64,000 bases of DNA from JACQFV01 sp964593585 (GTDB lineage: Bacteria > Zixibacteria > MSB-5A5 > WJJR01): the NCBI GenBank assembly GCA_964593585.1, contig CAZQIZ010000013.1:1-64000 (forward strand), given 5' to 3'. Shown one piece after another: positions 16,951-25,116 of the stretch. The notes beneath the pieces were generated by a model, which ran no database searches, had not been told where the DNA came from, and was given only the letters and a program-made list of their open reading frames with translations. The stretch's first letter is position 1; every line of letters starts with the position of its first letter. Position numbers and translations under genes: made by a program.

Positions 16951-17697
16951 ATGCGACGCGGTCCATCCCGTGATCCCGCCGACCAGCGGGGGCAACACAC
17001 CGGCACCTCGCTCCTGCATCCGGGGCCGGATGTCGTGCCGCTGAAGAAAGACTGGGTGGCGCGCACGGTTCTGCTGCTGGCGCTGGCGCTCCTGGCGCTG
17101 TCGGCGTTCGGCGTCTGGCTGCGGTTTCGTCCGGTGCCCTATGAGACCAGTCGCTGGCTGCGTTCGAGCAGTTTTGACCGCGGACGGATGCTCTCCTCGC
17201 TTCTGGGCCAGACCGACTTTGTCGGGTTCCCGCGTGTCGATGTCGAGCACTACATTGGCCCGGCCGATTACGATGAACGTCAGATCTGGTATGACCTCGG
17301 CCCGGCCGACACTGGCGCGACACGGGAAGCGCGCGCCGCGGTCGGCGATCCATCGCGGCTGTATGCCGTCTTCCGACATGATCCGGTCGGGGGCGTGATC
17401 GAACTCAACTACAGCTATCGCCGTCCCACCTTGGGCTCGGCGCCGTTTGATTCGACCGTCTGGTTTGGCGAAGACCGGGCGGCGCGACGTTCGATGTTTA
17501 CCCGCACGCTCGCGCGGTTGCGCGGCATGGGGTTTTCGGTCGATGCGATCGAGTCGCTTCTGGGTCCGCCCGATGGGGCCCGTGTACGCGGACACTACCA
17601 AGTGGGACTGGGTGGGGCACTGATCGGCTCGCAAAAGGCGCTGGTTCTCGATTATGATGCCAGCGACCGCGTGGTGACATCGGCAGTCATCGATTAA
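16951..17697 (+). CDS. Hypothetical protein with one membrane anchor
   Basis: A 248-residue protein. A proline- and glycine-rich N-terminal stretch precedes one hydrophobic helix (VARTVLLLALALLALSAFGVWL, about 36-57). The rest is soluble and probably periplasmic. No family is recognised. The C-terminal half has LRGMGFSVDAIESLLGPPDG and then a strand-rich end (GALIGSQKALVLDYDASDRVVTSAVID) that vaguely recalls small periplasmic lipid- or peptide-binding modules, without a firm match. No clear ribosome site precedes the ATG at 16951, so the start is uncertain. It lies just before rpmH, with about 180 bp between them. Confidence 0.65.
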   Translation: MRRGPSRDPADQRGQHTGTSLLHPGPDVVPLKKDWVARTVLLLALALLALSAFGVWLRFRPVPYETSRWLRSSSFDRGRMLSSLLGQTDFVGFPRVDVEHYIGPADYDERQIWYDLGPADTGATREARAAVGDPSRLYAVFRHDPVGGVIELNYSYRRPTLGSAPFDSTVWFGEDRAARRSMFTRTLARLRGMGFSVDAIESLLGPPDGARVRGHYQVGLGGALIGSQKALVLDYDASDRVVTSAVID

Positions 17698-17816
17698 TAT
17701 GCGCGTAGCACGGTAACCAACTATTAATCAGGTAGTTATCGAAAGTTCACGGATGCGCGAGGTGTCAGGGCGGCCACGTGCTTGTGGATTGTCCGTTCGG
17801 ATTTGGCAGTTGCGAC

Positions 17817-17844
17817 TTGATCCGTGAGGAAAAAGGCCTATCTT
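17817..17844 (+). promoter_or_regulatory. Candidate sigma-70-type promoter for rpmH
   Basis: TTGATC (17817-17822), a 16-base spacer and TATCTT (17839-17844) lie 35 bases before the rpmH start. Just upstream, TGTGGATTG at 17783-17791 keeps the ATCCACA core of a DnaA box on the minus strand (7 of 9), but it is the only good one seen. Both are weak single-motif matches. Confidence 0.3.
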
Positions 17845-17878
17845 AGCAAGTCTTGGCTTTGCTTGATGAAAGGATCAG

Positions 17879-18028
17879 ATGAAGCGGACATTTCAACCAT
17901 CGAATCGGAAGAAGCTCAACGACCACGGGTTCCGTAAGCGCATGTCGACCCGCGATGGTCGCGAAGTTTTGAAGCGTCGTCGCGCCAAGGGCCGCAAGCG
18001 TTTGACCGTGCAAGCCTCCGGCAAGTAA
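17879..18028 (+). CDS. rpmH: 50S ribosomal protein L34
   Basis: A 49-residue, highly basic protein. It starts MKRTFQPSNRKKLNDHGFRK, followed by the family motif RMSTRDGREVLKRRRAKGRK and ends ASGK. It is a structural component of the large ribosomal subunit. The stop TAA overlaps the rnpA start ATG by one base (TAATG, 18026-18030), giving the classic rpmH-rnpA coupling. It is too short to be found by most ORF length cut-offs. Confidence 0.97.
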   Translation: MKRTFQPSNRKKLNDHGFRKRMSTRDGREVLKRRRAKGRKRLTVQASGK

Positions 18029-18450
18029 TGGTCGATCCATTGAACGCAGCGTTCCCCACCAGCGGCCACCCGTTTCGCTTCCCTCGTCAGTTTCGGCTGA
18101 AAAGCCCCCACACCATCCGCGCGATCATGCAGGATGGCGCGTCGCACCGGCGGCGGTGGGATGCTTTTCGTCTGATCTGGCCGTCGCGGAGCGGGGCAAC
18201 GGTCGAGGTCGCGCCGCGTTTTGCCTTCGTCATTTCACGCGACGCCGGTCCGGCGGTGGTGCGCAATCGCATCAAGCGCCGTCTGCGTGAGGCGGTGCGT
18301 CTGGCGAAATCCTCCTGGCCGGCTGCGCCGGTGCCGATCATCCTGCGCATCAACAGCGATCGTGCCGCGCAACTTTCCTTCGCCGAATTGCAGTCACAGG
18401 TTCATCAGGCGCTGGCGGACGTCAAACGACATCTGCCCGGGAGCGACTGA
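18028..18450 (+). CDS. rnpA: Ribonuclease P protein component
   Basis: A 140-residue protein subunit of RNase P, which helps the catalytic RNA remove 5' leaders from pre-tRNAs. Key features: an N-terminal aromatic and basic stretch (FRFPRQFRLKSPHTIRAIM), a FAFVISRDAGPAVVRN strand region and the RNR signature RNRIKRRLREAVR at about 75-88. The first 17 residues are a little longer than in short homologues. It sits between rpmH (one-base overlap) and yidD. Confidence 0.95.
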   Translation: MVDPLNAAFPTSGHPFRFPRQFRLKSPHTIRAIMQDGASHRRRWDAFRLIWPSRSGATVEVAPRFAFVISRDAGPAVVRNRIKRRLREAVRLAKSSWPAAPVPIILRINSDRAAQLSFAELQSQVHQALADVKRHLPGSD

Positions 18451-18451
18451 G

Positions 18452-18703
18452 ATGACCGCATCCCGCCATCTGGCTGAGCGCGCGCTGATCGGCATTCTGA
18501 TCTTCCTGGTGCACGGCTATCAACGGCTGATCGCGCCGTTGTGGATCGGCGGCTGCCGTCATTATCCCTCTTGCTCGGCCTACGCGATTGAAGCATTGCA
18601 AGTTCATGGGGCAAAACGTGGTACGCGGATGGCCATCGGACGGCTCTTCCGCTGCCGACCGGGCGGCACCCATGGCTACGATCCGGTGGAGCATGTTAAG
18701 TAA
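18452..18703 (+). CDS. yidD: Membrane protein insertion efficiency factor YidD
   Basis: An 83-residue protein with the YidD pattern: GYQRLIAPLWIGGCRHYPSC at about 24-43 followed by SAYAIEALQVHG and a C-terminal CRPGGTHGYDPVEHV. It is predicted to sit at the inner membrane face through an amphipathic helix and to help YidC/Sec insertion. The ATG at 18452 follows the rnpA stop directly, and yidC starts 15 bases after the yidD stop. The whole rpmH-rnpA-yidD-yidC set is one operon. Confidence 0.95.
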   Translation: MTASRHLAERALIGILIFLVHGYQRLIAPLWIGGCRHYPSCSAYAIEALQVHGAKRGTRMAIGRLFRCRPGGTHGYDPVEHVK

Positions 18704-18718
18704 CTGAATGGAAACAGG

Positions 18719-20485
18719 ATGAGTCAGCAAACCCAGCCATTCGATTCCAAGTCATTCCTCGCCTTCGGCGTTCTCCTGGCTCTCGTGCTCCTGCTGCCAA
18801 TCTACTGGGAGTGGATCGGATACGACCCGGCTTCCGCCCCGCCAAAGCAGGAAGCCGCCGATTCGTTATTAGTCGCCGAGCCAGTCGCTGGGACAGACAA
18901 GCCAATCTCAATAGATACAGTAAGTTACGGTGCTACCGATACGGCGGTTACCGGGGGACTTGCCGTGCCGGAAGGCTGGACGGAGCAGTTTGTCGTTGTC
19001 TCGACGCCACGGTATGATGCCATCTTCTCGACCCGCGGTGCACGGCTGGTCAATCTGGTTCTGAAGAATTTCACCTACACCGACGCGGCACGTCGCGGCC
19101 AGCCCTTGGTCCTGCTCGATTCGATCGATGCGGCGGCGGGCATCGGCCCGCGATTCCGTTTTGCCAACGAGCAGATCGATCTGTCGCAGTCGGCCTTCAC
19201 CGTCGATCAGAATGCGATCACCCTCTCCGGAGCCGATTCGGCGACGGTGCGGTTTACCGCGCAGTCTCCCGCCGGCGCCGTCTGGACCATCACCTACACG
19301 TTCTTTGCCGAGCGGTATGATTTCACCGCCCGCTTGGCGATTCCCGAGCCGTGGAAAGATGGTGTCGAGCGCGAGTTGTACTTCGGCTGGCAGGGCGGCC
19401 TCTGGCCGACCGAGCCCGATGTCGAGGGGGACAACGGCGACTTCGCCGCGATCGCGCTCATGGGCGACAAGGATCTCGAGAAGGTCGGCGGGGTCGATCG
19501 CGAGAACCCGGTGACCAATTTCGGCGGGCTGACGCGCTGGGCGGCGGTGCGCACCAAGTATTTCGTCAGCGCCACCATCCCGCGTTCGCATGAGGGCGAG
19601 GCCTTCCGGGTCGAGGCGGCGGAGCGTCCCTTCTTCTTCGACGGGGTCCGTCACACGATCAAGGCCTTCTCCGCCTCGGTGCGCACGCAACTGCGCGCCG
19701 GCGAGCCGATCGATCAGACCTTCTCGGTCTACGTCGGCCCGATCGACTACGACCTGCTGAAGTCCTACAAACTCGGATTGGAGGAGATGGTCGATCTTGG
19801 CTGGCGCTGGATCGTGCGGCCCTTCTCGCTTCTGTTCCTCTGGCTCTTCCAGATGCTCTACGCGGTCTTTTCCAATTACGGCGTGGTCATCATCGTCTTC
19901 GCCCTCATCATCAAGGCGATCTTCCATCCGCTGACCAAAAAGCAGGTCCTCTCGATGCGGAAGATGCAGGCGCTGGCGCCGAAGATGGAGAAGCTCAAGG
20001 AGCGCTTCAAATCCGACCCGGCGCGGATGAACCAGGAGATGATGAAGCTCTACAAGGAAGCGGGGATCAATCCGCTCTCCGGCTGCCTGCCGCTGTTGCC
20101 GCAGTTGCCGATCTTCTATGCCCTCTTCCAGGTCTTCCGCACCACCATCGAACTGCGCGGGGCGCCGTTTGCCGGCTGGCTCACCGATCTGTCGCAGAAG
20201 GATCCATACTACATCCTGCCGATCATCATGACCGTCAGCATGTTCGTGCAGCAGAAACTCTCCAGCAGCGATCCGAAGCAGAAAATGCTGCTGTACCTGA
20301 TGCCGCTGATCTTCGGCTTCATGTTCCGCAACTTCCCGGCGGGGCTGACGCTCTACTGGACGATGTTCAACATCTTCTCAATCGTCGAGCAGGTCTGGCT
20401 GATCGGCCACCCATCGAAGGATGACACAGTCTCCACCGAAGGCGAAGTCGGCACCGGGAAGATCATCAGCGCGAAGACGACGTAA
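18719..20485 (+). CDS. yidC: Membrane protein insertase YidC
   Basis: A 588-residue insertase of the Gram-negative type. The first membrane helix (FLAFGVLLALVLLLPIYWEW) is at about 9-29, followed by a large periplasmic beta domain (about 75-360). The conserved insertase core then has four or five helices: FQMLYAVFSNYGVVIIVFAL, QMLSMRKMQALAPKMEKLKE-like cytoplasmic coiled hairpin, NPLSGCLPLLPQLPIFYAL and a C-terminal LYWTMFNIFSIVEQ. YidC inserts and folds inner-membrane proteins with or without SecYEG. The gene that usually follows, jag/khpB, is not there. A convergent lipoprotein gene follows instead. Confidence 0.97.
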   Translation: MSQQTQPFDSKSFLAFGVLLALVLLLPIYWEWIGYDPASAPPKQEAADSLLVAEPVAGTDKPISIDTVSYGATDTAVTGGLAVPEGWTEQFVVVSTPRYDAIFSTRGARLVNLVLKNFTYTDAARRGQPLVLLDSIDAAAGIGPRFRFANEQIDLSQSAFTVDQNAITLSGADSATVRFTAQSPAGAVWTITYTFFAERYDFTARLAIPEPWKDGVERELYFGWQGGLWPTEPDVEGDNGDFAAIALMGDKDLEKVGGVDRENPVTNFGGLTRWAAVRTKYFVSATIPRSHEGEAFRVEAAERPFFFDGVRHTIKAFSASVRTQLRAGEPIDQTFSVYVGPIDYDLLKSYKLGLEEMVDLGWRWIVRPFSLLFLWLFQMLYAVFSNYGVVIIVFALIIKAIFHPLTKKQVLSMRKMQALAPKMEKLKERFKSDPARMNQEMMKLYKEAGINPLSGCLPLLPQLPIFYALFQVFRTTIELRGAPFAGWLTDLSQKDPYYILPIIMTVSMFVQQKLSSSDPKQKMLLYLMPLIFGFMFRNFPAGLTLYWTMFNIFSIVEQVWLIGHPSKDDTVSTEGEVGTGKIISAKTT

Positions 20486-20557
20486 TCGAGTCCATCCATA
20501 GCTGTGTGGTCCTGAACTGGGACAGGGTCGCGCACCTATCGTTCAGTGCCATGGCCG

Positions 20558-21772
20558 TCACTTCGGGCAGCGTGTTGATGATTCCAGCACGTTGTTACCC
20601 TCGGACGCCAGCCGCAGGCGGATATACAGCCGGCCGGAGTTCTCATCGGCGGGCTTGCCGAGATACTGAAGGCGCACGCTGGCCGCCGACCACTGTTTAT
20701 CGGTCATATCGCCGGTGTGCGTTTGCCGGACCGACGTCGGCATCGTTGCCCCAAGCGATTGCCCCGTCAGCGGGTCGACAGGTGTGGCAGACAGATCGCC
20801 TTCGGCCTGAAAGTCCATCGTGAAGTTCCCGCTTTGGCTGAGACTGACGGTCTGAATGAACCGCACCGGCCCGGTGACAGAGAGATACTCCTCGGGTCCG
20901 CTGGCGCAGAATGGTTTCGGGATTACTTGATCGGACATAAGCGTGAACTCCTGGGTGGCCTTGCCCACCACATAGGGGAGGCGGGAGGCCACGCGCAGCA
21001 GCGACGCGCGACCGTCGGTGGCAAGGGGAACATCCTGGCTCACATTCCCCATGGGGCCTCCGATGAGGGATCGCAGTTCCGCGGGCATCTGATTGTAGAT
21101 TGTCGCCGGGATGGCCTTAAACGGCGACTGATTGATCGCGGCAGTTGAGGTTACCGGCGCCACAGGGTCCAACAAGCCGCTGCGCATAAGATCCGCGACC
21201 ACCAGTTGCTCCGCCAGCTCCCATGACAGGACTTGATGATCGGTGGTGCCGGGGATTAGCGCTTCGAAGTGGGCGTTGGCCACGGTCCACAACCCCATCT
21301 TAAACATCCGGATATGGAAGCGCGGCCCCTGATATGAGCCGCACTGTAATTGAATGGGGCCGCCCAGCCATTGGGCCGGGGCCACAAAGGCGGTCTGCAC
21401 ATCGCCGATGGCATCCTCCCAGCGCGCGTTGAACGGCGGGGTGGACGGGAATCCCTGAGCCGCCCGGTTTCCATCCAGCGACATCAACGCGGTCCGCAAG
21501 TCACGCGGATCGACCTGGCCGAAGAAGATCAGGTTGATCGGGTCTTGTGGCTGACCGGCAAAGTCGGCACCCGTGTAGGGCCAGAACAAGAGGCGTTGCT
21601 TGCCGGCATTGACGGTGACCAGCGGCGTCGGCACCACGGCGGTGCCATAGGTCATCTTGGCGTCAGACGGCGTCTGTCCGTTGTCGGGCGCGAGGCCGGC
21701 CGATGGGCCGCATCCGGCCATGGTCAGGCCCGCGCAGAGAATGGCGGCGGAAACCTTCGTCCAGGTTCTCAT
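20558..21772 (-). CDS. Putative lipoprotein of unknown function
   Basis: A 404-residue exported protein with a lipoprotein signal peptide, LCAGLTMAGC, putting the lipidated cysteine at about residue 21. The mature part is a single mixed domain with no family that I recognise. It has IQLQCGSYQGPRFHIRMFKMGLWTVANAHFEALIPGTTDHQVLSWELAEQ in its middle and ends with a strand-rich region. The start has AGGAG six bases upstream. The gene runs opposite to the ribosomal/yidC operon and divides yidC from mnmE, a place normally occupied by jag. Its presence interrupts a conserved gene cluster. Confidence 0.8.
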   Translation of the reverse strand: MRTWTKVSAAILCAGLTMAGCGPSAGLAPDNGQTPSDAKMTYGTAVVPTPLVTVNAGKQRLLFWPYTGADFAGQPQDPINLIFFGQVDPRDLRTALMSLDGNRAAQGFPSTPPFNARWEDAIGDVQTAFVAPAQWLGGPIQLQCGSYQGPRFHIRMFKMGLWTVANAHFEALIPGTTDHQVLSWELAEQLVVADLMRSGLLDPVAPVTSTAAINQSPFKAIPATIYNQMPAELRSLIGGPMGNVSQDVPLATDGRASLLRVASRLPYVVGKATQEFTLMSDQVIPKPFCASGPEEYLSVTGPVRFIQTVSLSQSGNFTMDFQAEGDLSATPVDPLTGQSLGATMPTSVRQTHTGDMTDKQWSAASVRLQYLGKPADENSGRLYIRLRLASEGNNVLESSTRCPK

Positions 21773-22194
21773 GATCCGCTCCTGTGTTGGCGAGGGTCGT
21801 TATTGGGTTAATTGACACATTCGAATCCTATGCATCATAGGAATCGGCCGGTGTATGGCCGGGCGGCCAACTCCGATCGCCGGAGAACGCAGGCGAAGTC
21901 TCTTTAGATTTCAATTGCTGAGATGGTCCGGCATCGGACGGGCAACAGGTGTCGCATCCGACGCGTCGCGGCAACGATATGCTGTCACCGACTTTCGCGC
22001 CAGAAAGAAACGGCAGAGTCCAATCCGGCGTCCGGGGGGTGATGATACCAGCGGATCGAATCTCCCACCTGCTGTGGGAGCGTCTGCCTCAGTGAAGCCC
22101 GCTTGTGCGAGCCCTGACCAGGGTCAGGGCCACGCCACGGGACGGCTTCATCCAGAACACGAAATCGGGTGTTCGCTTTGCGTATATTCCCGTC
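21773..22194. other. Gene-free gap before mnmE
   Basis: No coding region is supported. A short perfect inverted repeat TCCTATG-CAT-CATAGGA lies at 21826-21842, about 55 bp upstream of the divergent lipoprotein start. A longer in-frame extension of mnmE to 22105 exists but lacks family-like residues. Nothing else is recognised. Confidence 0.5.
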
Positions 22195-23619
22195 ATGTCA
22201 GCCCCCTCCCACATCGATCTGGCCGCGACCATTGCCGCCATCGCCACGCCCATCGGGCGGGGCGGGTTGGGAGTGATCCGGCTTTCGGGTGGCGACGCGG
22301 TGACGATTGCCGATCGCGTGTTTCGCGCCGCCGCCGAAACACATCTGGCCGATGCGGCCGGGTACACTGTCCACTACGGGCGGGCGGTCGATCCGGAGTC
22401 CGGCGTTCCCATCGATGAGACATTGGCCACGGTCTTCCGCAAGCCGCACTCCTACACCGGCGAAGACTCGGTCGAATTCTCCACTCATGGCGGACCGGTG
22501 GTGATGCGCCGACTGCTGTCCGTGCTGCTTTCGCATGGCGCGGTGATGGCCCAGCCGGGGGAGTTCACGCTGCGCGCCTTCCTCAATGGCCGCATCGATC
22601 TGACGGAAGCCGAAGCGGTCGCCGATCTGATCGATGCCAAGACCAGCGAATCGGCCGCCGCCGCGCTGGCGCAACTGCAGGGAGCGTTACACGAGGAGAT
22701 TGTCGCGCTGCGCGCCGAACTGGTGGCGGCGCTGGCGCGTCTGGAAATGGGCATCGACTTCACCGAAGAGGACCTGCCGCCGGAGGAATTGGCGTCGGTC
22801 CGTCAACGCCTGCACGGTGTCGCTGACCGCATCGATCACCTGCTCACCGGATACCAACGTGGACGCATCCTGCGCGACGGATTCGTTGTCGTGCTGGCCG
22901 GGCCGCCCAATGTCGGCAAGTCCACGTTGTTCAACCGGCTGGCGCAGGATGAGCGCGCCATCGTCACCGACATCCCCGGCACCACCCGCGACATCCTGCG
23001 CGAATACATTAACCTCGATGGCTGGCCGGTCTGTCTGATCGACACCGCCGGCATCCGTGAAGCGGCCGATCTGGTCGAGAAGATCGGCGTGGAGCGCTCG
23101 GAAGGGGCCATCCGTTCGGCCGATGCGGTGATCTGGCTGCTTGACGCCGGGATCGACTGGTTTGCGCAGAAGCCGCCGACCTCGTTCCATGAGCTTCCCA
23201 TTCCTTGGATGGTGGCGGTGAACAAGCTGGACACCGCCGTCGATCCGGATGGCGTGGTGCGCGAGATCGCGACGCATCACGCGCCGACTTTCCGACAGAT
23301 TCCCGCAGTCAGCGGCCTGTCGGCGCGCTGTGGCGATGGGCTGGATCAGTTGATCGCCGTGATCAAGGCGTGGATCGACCAGCGCGGCATCGGCGGCAAT
23401 GAGGCGACGATTGCGATCAACGACCGCCATCGCGCCGCGCTCCTGCGCGCCCGGGACTGCATCCATCAATCGCTACAGGCCATCGAGACCGACGGCACCC
23501 CCGAGCTGGCCGCTTTCGAAACCCGCAACGCCGCCGTCGCCCTGGGCGAGATCATCGGCGAAACGACCAGCGAAGATGTGCTCTCGCACATCTTCGCTGG
23601 TTTCTGCATTGGGAAATAG
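22195..23619 (+). CDS. mnmE: tRNA uridine-5-carboxymethylaminomethyl(34) synthesis GTPase MnmE
   Basis: A 474-residue GTPase that works with MnmG to modify the wobble uridine of certain tRNAs. Order: N-terminal tetrahydrofolate-binding domain (DTIAAIATP-like start, SGGDAVTIAD, RKPHSYTGEDSVEFSTHGG), a helical domain, then the inserted G domain with G1 GPPNVGKST at about 237-245, DTAGIR as G3 and NKLD as G4. It ends FCIGK, the conserved C-terminal cysteine motif. The ATG at 22195 gives the normal N-terminus. Its partner mnmG lies 8 kb downstream instead of next to it. Confidence 0.97.
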   Translation: MSAPSHIDLAATIAAIATPIGRGGLGVIRLSGGDAVTIADRVFRAAAETHLADAAGYTVHYGRAVDPESGVPIDETLATVFRKPHSYTGEDSVEFSTHGGPVVMRRLLSVLLSHGAVMAQPGEFTLRAFLNGRIDLTEAEAVADLIDAKTSESAAAALAQLQGALHEEIVALRAELVAALARLEMGIDFTEEDLPPEELASVRQRLHGVADRIDHLLTGYQRGRILRDGFVVVLAGPPNVGKSTLFNRLAQDERAIVTDIPGTTRDILREYINLDGWPVCLIDTAGIREAADLVEKIGVERSEGAIRSADAVIWLLDAGIDWFAQKPPTSFHELPIPWMVAVNKLDTAVDPDGVVREIATHHAPTFRQIPAVSGLSARCGDGLDQLIAVIKAWIDQRGIGGNEATIAINDRHRAALLRARDCIHQSLQAIETDGTPELAAFETRNAAVALGEIIGETTSEDVLSHIFAGFCIGK

Positions 23620-23621
23620 CG

Positions 23622-25097
23622 CTAGTCCTGCGGCGGCGTCGCCGGGTCGGGCGACTGTTCTTCCTCGATCGAATTCGGGCCGGGGGTGACGCCGATGGCC
23701 ACGGTCCCCACCGGCGCCTGCACCAGCATCGCCTTGCTGATGGTGATGACGTCGGAGTAGGTGCCGCGCACCACGCTCAACACGCCGTTGGCCGGGACCA
23801 ATGTGACCCCCGACGTCACGTTGTTGGTCGGGAAGAACATCGAGCCGACCAGGTTGCTGGGCTCGGGGTGGCCGATGTCGACGTAGATCGTGTTGACGCT
23901 CGGGAAGTCGTTGACGAACTGCTCAAACTCATCGCGCTCAAACGATGTCCCGGAATTGGCGCCGGAGCCATCGGACTGGCAGCCGCCGTTGGTGTGCACG
24001 CCGATGGCCAGGTTGTTGCTTTCGCGAATGACCGGGCTGCCGGAGTTGGCCGGCTCGGTGTCGGTCTGGTAGGAGTGCCACCAGGCCGATCCACTGGATC
24101 CTTCGCCCTGATAGGGTCCGGTCGCGGTCTGCAGCGTTCCGTGATTGCTGTTGCGGTTGCCGGTGGTTCCGGGCGGGGTGTTGTCGCGTCCGCAGCCGGT
24201 GATGCGAATCGTGGCGCCGTCGGCCGGTGTCGCGCGCGAGAGCCGGAAGAACGTGTTCTGTGCCAACGCCGGCATCAGCCCGGTGTTGGCGTTGGCGCCG
24301 ACGGCGAAGACGCACCAGTCATCGCCCAACGGCCCCACGCCCTCCCCGGGGAATTGCCAGGCGGTGTAGGCGCCGGTGATCGGATACTGATCCTCGGGCG
24401 CGGCGGCCACCGGCGTGCCGCTGGGTGTCGATTGTGGAATGTTGAATTCGACCACGCCGCTGATGTCGGCGACGCCATCGGGCACCATCGGCCCGCTGTC
24501 ATCGGGATCGAAATCGCAACAATGCCCCGCGGTGATGAAGGACGCGTTTGCCGTGATCCAGGCGGTGCACCCATAGAAGAACAACCGCCCGACGCGCGCG
24601 TCGGTGGAGGCCACCCGGCTGTCGCCGCCGCAGAGCGTCTTAATTGTCTTCAAATCATCGTCACCGAAAAACTCCCCCACGATCGCCTGCGTGACATCGA
24701 CAAAGACACCGGTGTCCCCGGCCGCGGTGTAGAGCGTCAACTCCACCGCATCGCCGTTGAAGATCGCGCTCTGATTGTTCCATTCCTTCAAGGTGGCAGC
24801 GTTGTGCCGTTGGATGGCGCCGTCGAGCAGGGACCGCAGCGTGATGCGGCTGCGTTCGCCGAGGTGCGCGGCGCCGATACGCAATTGCAGCCACGCGGCG
24901 CCTTTGATTTGAATCGTCTCGCGAAAGGCGACCTGATCCTCCACACCCTTGTTGGAACTGGTCCCTGAGTAGACCGCCAAGTCCTGTTTATGATACTTCG
25001 GCGGATCGAGTATCTCCGCCTGCGCCGCCGTCGCCGAAAGCAGCATCGCTGTCAGTGCCATGATGGCCGCGCGCCTTGTTCGCAGTGATCGTCTCAT
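23622..25097 (-). CDS. Exported trypsin-like serine protease
   Basis: A 491-residue exported protein with a signal peptide (IMALTAMLLSATAAQA, cut near 27). An N-terminal strand-rich domain of about 140 residues (GAAWLQLRIGAAHLGERSRITLRS) precedes a chymotrypsin-fold domain. The triad is His192 in SFITAGHCC, Asp259 or 260 in GDDWCVFAVG and Ser352 in ANSGSPVI, where most relatives have G-D/N-S-G-G/S-P. Cysteines near the His and later (GVHTNGGC) could form disulphides. The C-terminal 110 residues are a separate strand-rich module. The start has GGGAGG. It ends three bases from the convergent mnmE stop. It is the first of a secreted-protein block. Confidence 0.88.
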   Translation of the reverse strand: MRRSLRTRRAAIMALTAMLLSATAAQAEILDPPKYHKQDLAVYSGTSSNKGVEDQVAFRETIQIKGAAWLQLRIGAAHLGERSRITLRSLLDGAIQRHNAATLKEWNNQSAIFNGDAVELTLYTAAGDTGVFVDVTQAIVGEFFGDDDLKTIKTLCGGDSRVASTDARVGRLFFYGCTAWITANASFITAGHCCDFDPDDSGPMVPDGVADISGVVEFNIPQSTPSGTPVAAAPEDQYPITGAYTAWQFPGEGVGPLGDDWCVFAVGANANTGLMPALAQNTFFRLSRATPADGATIRITGCGRDNTPPGTTGNRNSNHGTLQTATGPYQGEGSSGSAWWHSYQTDTEPANSGSPVIRESNNLAIGVHTNGGCQSDGSGANSGTSFERDEFEQFVNDFPSVNTIYVDIGHPEPSNLVGSMFFPTNNVTSGVTLVPANGVLSVVRGTYSDVITISKAMLVQAPVGTVAIGVTPGPNSIEEEQSPDPATPPQD

Positions 25098-25116
25098 CGT
25101 CGGCCTCCCGTCGCTC

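Noticed and set aside
17698..17878. oriC with DnaA boxes upstream of rpmH
   Set aside because: Only one or two imperfect boxes (7/9) and no AT-rich unwinding region; dnaA is not in the window, so no origin is claimed.
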